Source of the DNA: an uncultured Pelagibacteraceae bacterium
GTDB lineage: Bacteria; Pseudomonadota; Alphaproteobacteria; Pelagibacterales; Pelagibacteraceae
Length of the DNA: 64,000 nucleotides
Assembly (NCBI GenBank): GCA_902570425.1
Contig: CACFYB010000002.1
Coordinates: 88,160 to 152,159 of the forward strand
Direction: 5' to 3'
In this document: one piece after another, positions 41,359-50,062 of the stretch
Layout of the letters: each line of letters starts with the position of its first letter
Numbering within the stretch: the stretch's first letter is position 1
Translations under genes and position numbers: made by a program
Notes under the pieces: model-generated
Told to the model about the DNA's origin: nothing
The model's input: only the letters and a program-made list of their open reading frames with translations
The model's database searches: none

Positions 41359-42549
41359 ATGAAAAGATTATTAATTGCTGCAATTACATTTGTATTTACT
41401 TTAACATCAAATGTATCGGCAGATGGGCATGGGATTAAAATGGGAATTATTTTAGGTTTTACCGGTCCTATTGAATCTCTTACACCAGCTATGGCTGCTT
41501 CTGCAGAACTTGCATTCAAGGAAGCTTCAGATTCTGGTTCACTACTAGGTGGAAAAAAAATTCAAGTCATAAGAGCAGACTCTACTTGTGTTGACTCTGC
41601 CGCTGCAACAGCTGCTGCTGAAGGAATAATTTCACAAGGAGTTGCAGCTATCATGGGTGCTGACTGTTCAGGTGTGACTGGTGCTATTGCTTCAAATGTT
41701 GCTGTACCAAATGGTGTGGTAATGATCTCACCTTCTGCAACATCTCCTGGATTAACAACACTAGATGATAATGGGTATTTCTTTAGAACTGCTCCATCAG
41801 ATGCTAGAGGAGGACAAATTCTTGCAGATATTACTAAAGACAGAAAAATCAAAAATGTTGCTATTACTTATACCAATAACGATTATGGTAAAGGTTTAGC
41901 TGATGTTTATAAAGCAGCTGTGGAAGCTCATGGTATTAAAGTAACTACTGTAACAGCTCACGAAGATGGAAAGGCAGACTATTCTTCTGAAGTAGCAACT
42001 CTTGCTTCAGCAGGTGGTGATGCAGTTGCTGTTATTGGATATCTTGACCAAGGAGGAAAAGGAATTATCCAAGCATCTTTAGATGCAGGTGCATTTGATA
42101 CATTTATTTTATCAGATGGTATGATTGGACAATCTTTAGTTGATACTTTTGGAAAAGATTTAAAAAAATCTTTTGGATCAATGCCAGGTTCAACTGGGAA
42201 AGGTGCTGGAGTATTTGCAAAAGTTGCAAGTGCAGGTGGTATAGATAGTTCAGGTCCATACACAGGTGAATCTTATGATGCTGCAGCGTTAATTGTTTTA
42301 GCAATGCAGGCAGGTGGTTCTGCTGATAGAGGGTCAATTGCAAAAAATGTAATGGATGTTGCTAATGGTCCTGGAACAAAAATTTATCCAGGTGAACTTA
42401 AAAAAGGTTTAGACTTATTAGCTAAAGGTAAGAAAGTTGACTACGAAGGTGCAACTGGAGTTACTTTTACTAACGTCGGTGAAGCTGAAGGTTCTTTCTT
42501 AGAACAAGAAATCAAAGGCGGAAAATTCAAAACTAAAAAACAAAGATAA
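41359..42549 (+). CDS. livK: Branched-chain-type amino-acid ABC binding protein (LivK-like), system A
   Basis: Periplasmic binding protein of the HAAT (LivJ/LivK) family, 396 residues, with signal peptide MKRLLIAAITFVFTLTSNVSA. Family features include IKMGIILGFTGPIESLTPAMAASAELAFKEA, the hinge VPNGVVMISPSATSPGL and NDYGKGLADVYKAAVEAHG. It reads away from the eutA-like gene and toward the permease cluster 42675-46548 that it most likely serves; the two converge on a shared two-way terminator (42565-42599). Thus the binding protein has its own promoter and is expressed on the other strand from its membrane parts. The ligand is unknown; amino acids or amides are usual. Confidence 0.9.
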   Translation: MKRLLIAAITFVFTLTSNVSADGHGIKMGIILGFTGPIESLTPAMAASAELAFKEASDSGSLLGGKKIQVIRADSTCVDSAAATAAAEGIISQGVAAIMGADCSGVTGAIASNVAVPNGVVMISPSATSPGLTTLDDNGYFFRTAPSDARGGQILADITKDRKIKNVAITYTNNDYGKGLADVYKAAVEAHGIKVTTVTAHEDGKADYSSEVATLASAGGDAVAVIGYLDQGGKGIIQASLDAGAFDTFILSDGMIGQSLVDTFGKDLKKSFGSMPGSTGKGAGVFAKVASAGGIDSSGPYTGESYDAAALIVLAMQAGGSADRGSIAKNVMDVANGPGTKIYPGELKKGLDLLAKGKKVDYEGATGVTFTNVGEAEGSFLEQEIKGGKFKTKKQR

Positions 42550-42564
42550 TTTATCTTAAAATTT

Positions 42565-42600
42565 AAACCCCCAGCATTAATTTGTTGGGGGTTTTTTTTA
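42565..42600 (+). terminator. Strong intrinsic terminator after livK, bidirectional
   Basis: AAACCCCCAGCA pairs with TGTTGGGGGTTT around TTAATT (one G-U pair), followed by eight T. On the opposite strand the hairpin is followed by TTTAAATTTT, so it could also end transcription of the livM operon. It lies 15 bases after the livK stop. Confidence 0.9.
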
Positions 42601-42669
42601 AAAAAATAAATATTTATCTGCCATATACAAAGCCCAAGCTATTGCGGCACCTGTAATAATATATTTCAT
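42598..42669 (-). CDS. Possible 23-residue membrane micropeptide after livM
   Basis: Five bases after the livM stop an ATG opens 23 codons (MKYIITGAAIAWALYMADKY plus LFF) that end in TAA at the foot of the shared terminator. It has the makeup of a tiny single-pass membrane peptide: a basic start, a hydrophobic alanine-rich segment and an aromatic end. No ribosome site is seen, but coupling to livM is possible. The chance of a random 23-codon frame is high, so this is only a candidate. Confidence 0.3.
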   Translation of the reverse strand: MKYIITGAAIAWALYMADKYLFF

Positions 42670-42674
42670 AATAA

Positions 42675-44045
42675 TTATTTTATTTCTATTTTTTCAGGAA
42701 GTATACCTTTTGGTCTATATCTCATTATTATCAAAAGACCTACTCCCATCATTAAAAATCTAAAGTAAGGAACACTTTCAATTAAGTGTACTTTTAAAAA
42801 GTGTGTATCCTCTAGACCTGCTGTAGTTAAATTGACCAAATAAAGACCAATCGGAGCCGCCTCAATCCATAAGAACCAAACAACAAAACCTCCAAGAATA
42901 GCACCAAAATTATTTCCACTACCACCTACAATAACCATTACCCAAATTAAAAAAGTATATCTCAAGGGCCTATAACTTCCAGGAGTAAACAGTCCATCTT
43001 GTGTAACTAACATAGCACCTGCAATACCGACGATGGCTGAGCCTAAAACAAAAATTAATAAGTGTTGTTTTACTACATTTTTACCCATTGCATTAGCTGC
43101 TTCCTCATTATCTCTAATTGCTCTCATCATTCTTCCCCAAGGAGAATAAAGAGCTTTTTGAGTTAAGATTAATAAAATAATTACTACAACTAAAAATAAT
43201 CCTGAGTAACAAAGTTTTACAAAAACTGATGATCCTTCGATTACTAATTGATTTAAGGCTGCTTGTCTTTCTGTTAAATCAGTAATTAAATTTAATTTAC
43301 TTGAGTTAAATTTTTCAACAAGATTTATAAACCAATCTGTTTGTTGTAAGTTTACCTCATAAGGTGCAGGTCTTTTTAATCCAATTACATTCTTAACACC
43401 TCTTGTAAGCCAATCCTCATGTTTTATAATTGCAATAACAATTTCTGATATCAATAAAGTTGCTATAGCTAAATAATCAGCTCTTAGTCCTAAGGCTACT
43501 TTTCCTATAACAAAAGCTAATCCACCTGCAAAAAAAGCTCCAACAACCCAAGAAAAAATAATTGGAAGACCTAATCCACCAAGAAAACCAGTTTTTGCTG
43601 GCTCTACATTTTCAATTGCTTCAATTCCAGGTTCTGAAATAAATCTTATGATAACAATTCCCAAAACTATGATAGCAGCTACAATGTAAGTTCTGTTTTT
43701 CGATTTTTTGTAATTCTTTAATATATATCTTACAGCCAATACCATTGCTATTATTAGAAAAAGACTAAATAAAATATTAGATCCACCTGCGCTCCAAGCT
43801 TCTTGAACTGGATCTACTGAAATCAGAACTGCTGCTAAACCACCTAAAGCTGTAAAACCCATTATCCCAAAGTTAATTAGACCAGCATAACCCCATTGAA
43901 TATTAGCGCCCATTGTCATAACAGCTGAAATCAAGCAAAGATTAAATATTGATAAAGCAATATTCCAAGATTGGAATATTCCAACGAGGATAATTAAGCC
44001 CATCATTATACTATAAGCTGCTATTACATTTAAATTTTTTCTCAC
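42675..44045 (-). CDS. livM: Branched-chain-type amino-acid ABC permease (LivM-like), system A
   Basis: A 456-residue inner-membrane permease with ten or more hydrophobic segments, longer than the usual 300-430 owing to a soluble insert of about 60 residues (KHEDWLTRGVKNVIGLKRPAP through QLVIEGSS, about residues 213-275). The permease core signature MRAIRDNEEAANAMGKNVVKQHL and GGSGNNFGAILGGFVVW are well conserved. Starts with GTG at 44045, overlapping livH by four bases. Last large gene of a transcript that may begin at 53358. Confidence 0.9.
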   Translation of the reverse strand: MRKNLNVIAAYSIMMGLIILVGIFQSWNIALSIFNLCLISAVMTMGANIQWGYAGLINFGIMGFTALGGLAAVLISVDPVQEAWSAGGSNILFSLFLIIAMVLAVRYILKNYKKSKNRTYIVAAIIVLGIVIIRFISEPGIEAIENVEPAKTGFLGGLGLPIIFSWVVGAFFAGGLAFVIGKVALGLRADYLAIATLLISEIVIAIIKHEDWLTRGVKNVIGLKRPAPYEVNLQQTDWFINLVEKFNSSKLNLITDLTERQAALNQLVIEGSSVFVKLCYSGLFLVVVIILLILTQKALYSPWGRMMRAIRDNEEAANAMGKNVVKQHLLIFVLGSAIVGIAGAMLVTQDGLFTPGSYRPLRYTFLIWVMVIVGGSGNNFGAILGGFVVWFLWIEAAPIGLYLVNLTTAGLEDTHFLKVHLIESVPYFRFLMMGVGLLIIMRYRPKGILPEKIEIK

Positions 44046-45052
44046 AATACCTTCCCTTTAAATATTCCTGATGGTCGGTATAGTAATACGATAACTAATA
44101 TTGAAAACGACACAGCAAATTTATAATCAGTTGAAAGTAATTGAACTAAACCACCAGGTTCCATACTCTCAGGCAAAACATACATAAAAAATTTTCTGTA
44201 AGCGTAAGTTAATAATATTTCTGAGAAAGCAATAACATATCCTCCGAGAAAGGCTCCAAATGGATTACCAATGCCACCCACAATAGCTGCTGCAAATATT
44301 GGGAGCATATTATTAAAGTAGGTAAATGGTTTAAAGCTTTTGTCTAAACCATATAAAGCACCACCAATAGTAGCGAGGATGCCTGCTATGACCCAAGTTG
44401 TCGTTACAATTTTTTTTGGATCAATACCTGATAACAATGCTAAATCTTCGTTATCAGAATACGCTCTCATACTTTTTCCTGTCTTAGTTTTATTTAAAAA
44501 CCAAAACAGAGTTGAAACTAAAATCAATGTAACAATAATTGTAATAACTTGAGTAGATTTTATGGCAAGACCCTCATTTAAACCTGTCATTTCTTTAAAT
44601 TCACCTGCTTTAATTAAAAATTTTTCTCCATCAAAAAACCTTCTGTCAGAGGGACCAATAATTATACGAACCACTGCTTGAGTAACAAACATTACTCCAA
44701 TGCTTACCATTGCTAATTGTACAGGGGGACTTTTTTTTGATCGGTAATATTTAAAGACAAATTTATCTATTATTAACATGTAACCAACCATAAAAATAAT
44801 AGCAAAAGGAATTGCTAAAAGAGCTGTGGGAAAAACTCCAAGACTAATTCCAACAGACTGAAAATACCAAGTGAATATGATTACAAACATTGTTCCAAAA
44901 GACATCATGTCTCCTGTAGCAAAGTTCGCAAATCGTAAAATTCCATAGATTAAAGTTACAAAAATTGCACCAAGTGCTAATTGGGATCCGTATGCTAAAG
45001 CTGGAACAAAAATGTAGTTTAATAAAAGTATAATTGCGTTTATAAAGTCCAT
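44042..45052 (-). CDS. livH: Branched-chain-type amino-acid ABC permease (LivH-like), system A
   Basis: A 336-residue permease paired with LivM. The upstream GTG (45061) is possible, but the ATG at 45052 has AGGTGG just before it and lies one base after the livF stop, so it is preferred. Typical sequence: GILRFANFATGDMMSFGTMFVI near the N-terminus, MRAYSDNEDLALLSGIDPKKIV (contact loop) and AAIVGGIGNPFGAFLGGYVIAFSEI. Confidence 0.9.
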   Translation of the reverse strand: MDFINAIILLLNYIFVPALAYGSQLALGAIFVTLIYGILRFANFATGDMMSFGTMFVIIFTWYFQSVGISLGVFPTALLAIPFAIIFMVGYMLIIDKFVFKYYRSKKSPPVQLAMVSIGVMFVTQAVVRIIIGPSDRRFFDGEKFLIKAGEFKEMTGLNEGLAIKSTQVITIIVTLILVSTLFWFLNKTKTGKSMRAYSDNEDLALLSGIDPKKIVTTTWVIAGILATIGGALYGLDKSFKPFTYFNNMLPIFAAAIVGGIGNPFGAFLGGYVIAFSEILLTYAYRKFFMYVLPESMEPGGLVQLLSTDYKFAVSFSILVIVLLYRPSGIFKGKVL

Positions 45053-45053
45053 A

Positions 45054-45761
45054 TTAACCACCTAGAAAAGAGCTTCTTACTCTTGGATCTTCTAGTAATT
45101 CTTTCCCAGTGCCAGAATGCCGGTTCTCACCCGTTACCAAAACATATCCTCTATCAGAAATATTCAATGCTTGTTTTGCATTTTGTTCAACCATTAAAAT
45201 TGCTACATTAGTTCTTTTTACTTTTACGATATGATCAAATAGTTCATCCATCACAATGGGTGATACGCCCGCGGTTGGTTCATCCAACATTAGTACGGAA
45301 GGCTTGATCATCAGTGCTCTACCTAAAGCAACTTGTTGTCTTTGCCCACCAGATAATTCACCAACTAACTGATCTTTTTTTTCTTTAAGAATTGGAAACA
45401 AGTTAAATATTTCCTCAATTGTTTCTTTAAACTCATTGTTAATTAAGAAAGCACCCATCTCTAAATTTTCCTCCACTGTCATGCCGGCAAAAACATTTTT
45501 TGTTTGAGGTACAAATGAAATACCCTCTTTAACTCTATCTTGTGGAGAAAGTTTTGAAATGTCTTTGCCGTTAATAATCACCGAGCCAGATTTTAAATTT
45601 AACAAACCCAACATCGCTCTCATCGCTGTAGATTTCCCAGCACCATTAGGTCCAAGGATCGATACTATTTCTCCTCTTTCAACATTTACAGAGCATGAAT
45701 TAATAATATCTGGACCATTGCCATACCCACCAGTCATATTATTACCTTCAAAAAATGCCAC
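45054..45761 (-). CDS. livF: Branched-chain-type amino-acid ABC ATPase (LivF-like), system A
   Basis: ATPase of 235 residues: Walker A GPNGAGKST, signature LSGGQRQQVALGRALM and Walker B VLMLDEPTAGVSP, then VEQNAKQALNISDRGYVLVTG, the usual LivF ending. The start is GTG at 45761, one base after livG's stop; an in-frame ATG eight codons later would remove the first beta-strand and is less likely. Confidence 0.92.
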   Translation of the reverse strand: MAFFEGNNMTGGYGNGPDIINSCSVNVERGEIVSILGPNGAGKSTAMRAMLGLLNLKSGSVIINGKDISKLSPQDRVKEGISFVPQTKNVFAGMTVEENLEMGAFLINNEFKETIEEIFNLFPILKEKKDQLVGELSGGQRQQVALGRALMIKPSVLMLDEPTAGVSPIVMDELFDHIVKVKRTNVAILMVEQNAKQALNISDRGYVLVTGENRHSGTGKELLEDPRVRSSFLGG

Positions 45762-45762
45762 C

Positions 45763-46548
45763 TTAATTATCCTTTAATTTCGAACCTCTACCTAAGTAAC
45801 TTTCAATAACTTTCTCATCTTTTTTTGCATCCTCAACTGAACCTTCAAAAAGAACAGAACCCTCTGCCATTACAATTACTGGATCACATAATCTTCCTAT
45901 AAAATCCATATCATGTTCAATCATACAAAAAGTGTAACCTTTTTCTTTATTGAGCTTTTGAATAGCTGTACCTAGATCTTTTAGTAAAGTTCTATTAACA
46001 CCCGCTCCTACCTCATCTAGCAAAACTAATTTTGCATCAACCATCATTGTTCTACCAAGTTCTAATAATTTTTTTTGTCCACCAGATAAATTTCCTGCTA
46101 ATTCATTTTTTAAATGACCAAGATTAAGAAAATTAACAACTTCCATTGCCTTTTCTTTAATCTGACTTTCTTCTTTTGCAACCAATGAAGGTTTTAACAA
46201 AGCATTCATTAATTTTTCTCCAGATTGATTTCCTGGAACCATCATTAAGTTTTCTAAAACTGATAAATTGGTAAATTCATGGGCTATTTGAAAAGTTCTA
46301 AGTAATCCTTTTGAAAATAATTCATAGGATGGAACATCAGTAATATTTTCATTATTAAACATGACACTGCCAGCAGAAGATTTTAAATTTCCAGCTATAA
46401 GGTTAAATAAAGTAGTTTTACCAGAACCATTAGGTCCAATAATACCTGTGATAGTTCCTTTTTTAACTTTAAGAGAACACTCTGATACCGCTGCTAGCCC
46501 TCCAAAATATTTTGATAAATTATTAATTTCTAAAATATTTTCAGACAT
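45763..46548 (-). CDS. livG: Branched-chain-type amino-acid ABC ATPase (LivG-like), system A
   Basis: ATPase of 261 residues with GPNGSGKTTLFNLIAG, the LivG stretch LLRTFQIAHEFTNLSVLENLM, signature LSGGQKKLLELGRTMM and Walker B LVLLDEVGAGVN (Pro of DEP replaced by Val, a mild oddity). Ends ILY-like VEDAKKDEKVIESYLG, normal for LivG. It directly follows the proC-like gene (3-base gap). Confidence 0.92.
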   Translation of the reverse strand: MSENILEINNLSKYFGGLAAVSECSLKVKKGTITGIIGPNGSGKTTLFNLIAGNLKSSAGSVMFNNENITDVPSYELFSKGLLRTFQIAHEFTNLSVLENLMMVPGNQSGEKLMNALLKPSLVAKEESQIKEKAMEVVNFLNLGHLKNELAGNLSGGQKKLLELGRTMMVDAKLVLLDEVGAGVNRTLLKDLGTAIQKLNKEKGYTFCMIEHDMDFIGRLCDPVIVMAEGSVLFEGSVEDAKKDEKVIESYLGRGSKLKDN

Positions 46549-46551
46549 TAA

Positions 46552-47319
46552 TTATTTGTTTAGTCTTTTATGAATGCTATTTAAAGTATTTATTAAGGAT
46601 TTATAAACACCTTTTTTACTCATTTCTTTTAAACCTTGCTCATTTAATCCTTTAGGAGTTTGTGACTCTTTTACTAAATATTTTAATTCTTTTTTTGAAT
46701 TTACTACTGCATCTTCAGATAAAGCTAAAAATAATGTTGTAATATATTTTTGAGCATCTGATCTTTTAATACCTCTTTTAACTAACCATCCACTCATAAC
46801 TTTCAATAATTCGTAATAAGATGCCATCATTCCCGATGTTGACCAAAAATTAATAGAAAGTTTTTCATTCTTAATCTCCACAGTAGAACCAATTTTATCA
46901 AAAAAATTTTTTACCTTTTTATTTGGAGGACAAATCGGGACAGGTCCTTTTTTTAGAGATATTGGTGGTAACGGGATTGCTCTCACAATATCAACCTTTG
47001 TTTTAATCATTTTTTTTAATTCTAGAATTGTGATAGTCGAAATAAAACTTACTACTGTCTGGTTAGACTTAAATTTGAGTTTTTTAATTATCTTTTCTCC
47101 TACCGTAGGTGTCACTGCTAAAAATACCCAATTACTATTATCAACTATTTTTTGATTATCTTTCTCAATAAGAATTTTTTTAAATTTTTTCTTTAATCCT
47201 TTGGCGATTTTATTATTTCGAGAAGATATAAGTATCTTACTATATTTGATAGATGATCCACATATCCCAGTTATTACTGAAGATGCAATTTTTCCTGTTC
47301 CTATAAAACCTAATTTCAT
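46552..47319 (-). CDS. Pyrroline-5-carboxylate reductase-like protein (ProC family)
   Basis: A 255-residue NAD(P)-dependent reductase of the ProC fold. The nucleotide site KLGFIGTGKIASSVITGI starts at residue 2; the central stretch RAIPLPPISLKKGPVPICPP matches the R-x-MPN-type segment, with the usual Asn-Pro replaced. The C-terminal helical part (SGMMASYYELLKVMSGWLVKRGI) is where ProC enzymes have a G-S-x-P-A-Y motif; here it reads TSGMMASYYE, diverged. It may reduce a cyclic imine other than pyrroline-5-carboxylate, perhaps from lysine or ornithine catabolism. It lies 29 bases after the GlaH gene and before livG. Confidence 0.75.
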   Translation of the reverse strand: MKLGFIGTGKIASSVITGICGSSIKYSKILISSRNNKIAKGLKKKFKKILIEKDNQKIVDNSNWVFLAVTPTVGEKIIKKLKFKSNQTVVSFISTITILELKKMIKTKVDIVRAIPLPPISLKKGPVPICPPNKKVKNFFDKIGSTVEIKNEKLSINFWSTSGMMASYYELLKVMSGWLVKRGIKRSDAQKYITTLFLALSEDAVVNSKKELKYLVKESQTPKGLNEQGLKEMSKKGVYKSLINTLNSIHKRLNK

Positions 47320-47348
47320 AACTAATACTTTATAAAGGATAATCTATA

Positions 47349-48263
47349 TTAATTAATAAAAAAAGAACCTCTTATTCTTAATAACTCTCTACTTAATTCT
47401 TTGTTTTCTTTAAATGGTTTTCTTCCATGAAGCCAAAAATAATTATTTGCAACTACTGATGATCCAACTGGTAGCTTGGTTATAATCTTATTTTCACTTT
47501 CCTCTAAACTATCAGACAATTTTTGTAAAAATATTCCCTGTTTCATATTTTTAGGTTCAGGAAATTGATCTATATAAGAAATTTGTGGTTTTCCCCCTTG
47601 ATCAGATGAAAAAACTGGATGCTCTACTTTATAATCAATATTTTTACTTTTTGGCGAACCCCAAATAAAATCTTCTTTGGCTGTAGGATCGTTAAATAAT
47701 TCATCACAATGTTCCCAGTCATCAAGGTGTAACATTGCTGTTTCACCTCCCTCTACATTTTTTTCCTCTAATTTTGACATTAATAACCAATCAGTTTTTT
47801 CTTTAACATAAGTTCCATCTGTATGAAGATCCATATTTGTATAAGCTTTTCTTAAATAAGAATCACTTTTGTCTTCATGTTTTACATGAAACCTTGCATA
47901 GTATTTTCCTGCCATAGCGTCATGATTAGGAGTCCCTATTAAATGTGCCACTGCAGTTGATAATTTTACTAAAAAGATTTTATCAATTTTGGAAATCAAT
48001 TTTTTTGGTTTAATAATAAAACAACCTGTATTTCTATCCCTAATTATTTTATTAATTAATTTTGATAATTTGTTGTTACTTAAATCATCTAAACTTTTTG
48101 CAATAGTAAATCTGGTAAATGGCTTGTATTCAAGTGCAGTTAAATCAAATTTATTAAACGGAAAAATAAGTTTATTTAATATCTCATCAGTTATATCGAT
48201 ATCTATTATTCTTTTGGATTTTTCATTTAAATTAATTTCAAATCCATCAATTTTCTCAATCAT
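47349..48263 (-). CDS. glaH: Glutarate 2-hydroxylase (CsiD/GlaH family)
   Basis: Fe(II)/2-oxoglutarate-dependent dioxygenase, 304 residues, very like E. coli CsiD, which turns glutarate into L-2-hydroxyglutarate in lysine breakdown. Shared stretches include ALEYKPFTRFTIAKSLDDL, KLSTAVAHLIGTPNHDAMAG, YYARFHVKHEDKSDSYLRKA and TAMLHLDDWEHCDELF. Iron ligands H147 and D149 (LHTDGTYV) and H279 (FWLHGRKPF) and the 2-oxoglutarate arginine (ELLRIRG) are in place. Partners LhgO, GabT and GabD are not in the window. Its place among amino-acid transport genes suggests that lysine, cadaverine-derived or 5-aminovalerate-derived carbon is imported nearby. Confidence 0.88.
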   Translation of the reverse strand: MIEKIDGFEINLNEKSKRIIDIDITDEILNKLIFPFNKFDLTALEYKPFTRFTIAKSLDDLSNNKLSKLINKIIRDRNTGCFIIKPKKLISKIDKIFLVKLSTAVAHLIGTPNHDAMAGKYYARFHVKHEDKSDSYLRKAYTNMDLHTDGTYVKEKTDWLLMSKLEEKNVEGGETAMLHLDDWEHCDELFNDPTAKEDFIWGSPKSKNIDYKVEHPVFSSDQGGKPQISYIDQFPEPKNMKQGIFLQKLSDSLEESENKIITKLPVGSSVVANNYFWLHGRKPFKENKELSRELLRIRGSFFIN

Positions 48264-48583
48264 AAATGGCTACTAAATATGGATAGTATGATAGCAGAGA
48301 AAAGTGTTGGGTAAACTAAATTTTTTTTAGTCAAATAAAAAACACCAATAGATAAAATAACTACAACAAATCTAATTAAATAATCTACTTCAGATAAAGA
48401 TCCTGAAGGAAATATTACTATTCTTGCAATTAATGCAGCAAGAGTAGAATAAGCAAGACAATTAAACCATCTAAACATTTTTGAGGTTTCTTTAATCTTC
48501 TCTGCACTAACAACTCCTAAAAATCTAGATAAATATGTTGCTAAAGATGTAACAAGAATTACTATTATTATACTAGCTGTCAC
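48260..48583 (-). CDS. azlD: AzlD family branched-chain amino-acid export subunit
   Basis: A 107-residue, four-helix membrane protein of the AzlD family (small subunit of the AzlCD/YgaZH exporter). The typical start of the mature helix bundle reads VTSLATYLSRFLGVV and FRWFNCLAYSTLAALIARIV. Start GTG at 48583 inside the end of azlC (11-base overlap); its stop overlaps the GlaH start by four bases. Confidence 0.87.
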   Translation of the reverse strand: MTASIIIVILVTSLATYLSRFLGVVSAEKIKETSKMFRWFNCLAYSTLAALIARIVIFPSGSLSEVDYLIRFVVVILSIGVFYLTKKNLVYPTLFSAIILSIFSSHL

Positions 48584-49277
48584 TTTTTTCTCCTAATAAG
48601 AATGCAATTGATCCTGCAACAAATCCTCCAAATAAAATACACCATTCTGGAGATAAAAAATAAAAAGCAGGACCCAAAATCGTTCCTAAAATTACAGATA
48701 GACTTATTTGTAACGTTCTCATTGCACCAATCATCATGCAAATAAAATATATTGGATTAATTATCGCTAAACCAATAAGAATATCTCTATTAAGAAAATC
48801 TGAAGCAACATAGCCTATTATTGTTGAAAAAATCGCAACGGACCAAGTAGCTGTACCAATTCCTATCCAAAAATCTATTCTATTTTCTTTCTCTATATTT
48901 TCGTAATTATCTTTCATTATTAGCCATGAAGAAACGGCTATAAAATGACATGATAAATAATATTTCCATCTCGGCTGAGTTTCGTGCATCAATAATGGCA
49001 TCAATGCTACAGTCATTGGATATAATCTGGCATTAACTAACCATACTGCTATAAAAATATTTATTAAAGATGCTCCAATAAACATTGATTCTGCCATTAC
49101 TAACGAGCCGGGTAATGCATAAGTCAAAAAAGTAGAAAAAATACTTTCTTGAATTGTGAATCCTAAATTTTTAAGCAATGCACCTATAGCAACAAAACTA
49201 GCGCCTAATGCTATTGCAGGACTTCCAACACCTTTAATAGATTTAAATCCATTTAAAAAATACTTAATATCAATCAT
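48573..49277 (-). CDS. azlC: AzlC family branched-chain amino-acid export protein
   Basis: A 234-residue inner-membrane protein of the AzlC/YgaZ family, large subunit of a two-part amino-acid exporter. FVAIGALLKNLGFTIQESIFSTFLTYALPGSLV and NARLYPMTVALMPLL are family-typical. Start ATG 49277 overlaps the stop of the second livF by one base, so an exporter is encoded in the middle of two import systems, perhaps to relieve excess after import of mixtures. Confidence 0.88.
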   Translation of the reverse strand: MIDIKYFLNGFKSIKGVGSPAIALGASFVAIGALLKNLGFTIQESIFSTFLTYALPGSLVMAESMFIGASLINIFIAVWLVNARLYPMTVALMPLLMHETQPRWKYYLSCHFIAVSSWLIMKDNYENIEKENRIDFWIGIGTATWSVAIFSTIIGYVASDFLNRDILIGLAIINPIYFICMMIGAMRTLQISLSVILGTILGPAFYFLSPEWCILFGGFVAGSIAFLLGEKSDS

Positions 49278-50062
49278 TAACCACCTAAGAATAGGCGACC
49301 AACATCTGGATTATCTAATAAATCATCTCCTTTTCCAGCAATTGCTGTTTGACCTGAAACAAGAACATAGCCTATATCTGCAAACTGTAGACCTTTCTTT
49401 GCATTTTGTTCGACCAATATGATAGTTTTTTTTTCATTTTGCTGAAGATCTCCTAGAATTTCAAAAACCATATCTATATATCTTGGTTCTAAACCAATTG
49501 AAGGTTCATCTACTAATAATACCGAAGGTTTCATGACTAATGCTCTAGAAATTTCTAATAATCTTCTTTCCCCTCCTGATAAAACTTTTGCTGGTTGGTT
49601 TCTTCTATTTCTTAATCTCTCATATTTTTCAAAAATTTTTTCAGCCTCTTGATATGACTCTTCTGTTTTTTCTTTTATAAAACCACCCATTAATAAATTT
49701 TCCTCTACAGTCATATCTGGAAAAACTGAGTTATCTTGAAGTATATAAGCTATTCCCACAGATCTTAATTTTTCAGCAGGTGTAAGGTTTGTAATTTCTT
49801 TTCCATCTATCTCTATTTGTCCAGAGAATATATTTGTAAACCCATAAATAGAATGAAGTATTGTTGACTTACCAGCACCATTCGGACCAATCAAACAAAG
49901 TGATTGTGCTTTACTTACAAACAGATCAAAATTATGTAAAATTTCCATTTTACCATAACCAGCATTCATATTCTTAATTGTAAGATGAACGTTATTTGGT
50001 GCAAGTTTTTTTAAATCTTCTGCTCCTGGAGCTTTTCCTAATACTTCATATTGATTAGACAT
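49277..50062 (-). CDS. livF: Branched-chain-type amino-acid ABC ATPase (LivF-like), system B
   Basis: ATPase of 261 residues: GPNGAGKSTILHSIYG, ILQDNSVFPDMTVEENLLMGG, signature LSGGERRLLEISRALV and SVLLVDEPSIGLEP, ending with VEQNAKKGLQFADIGYVLVSG. An N-terminal extension of about 25 residues (QYEVLGKAPGAEDLKKLAP) precedes the ABC core. Overlaps livG by one base and azlC by one base. Confidence 0.92.
   Translation of the reverse strand: MSNQYEVLGKAPGAEDLKKLAPNNVHLTIKNMNAGYGKMEILHNFDLFVSKAQSLCLIGPNGAGKSTILHSIYGFTNIFSGQIEIDGKEITNLTPAEKLRSVGIAYILQDNSVFPDMTVEENLLMGGFIKEKTEESYQEAEKIFEKYERLRNRRNQPAKVLSGGERRLLEISRALVMKPSVLLVDEPSIGLEPRYIDMVFEILGDLQQNEKKTIILVEQNAKKGLQFADIGYVLVSGQTAIAGKGDDLLDNPDVGRLFLGG

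Noticed and set aside
42675..44045. Frameshift or fusion in the long LivM protein
   Set aside because: The extra soluble insert is in one uninterrupted frame with normal codon usage, and flanking permease motifs are intact.
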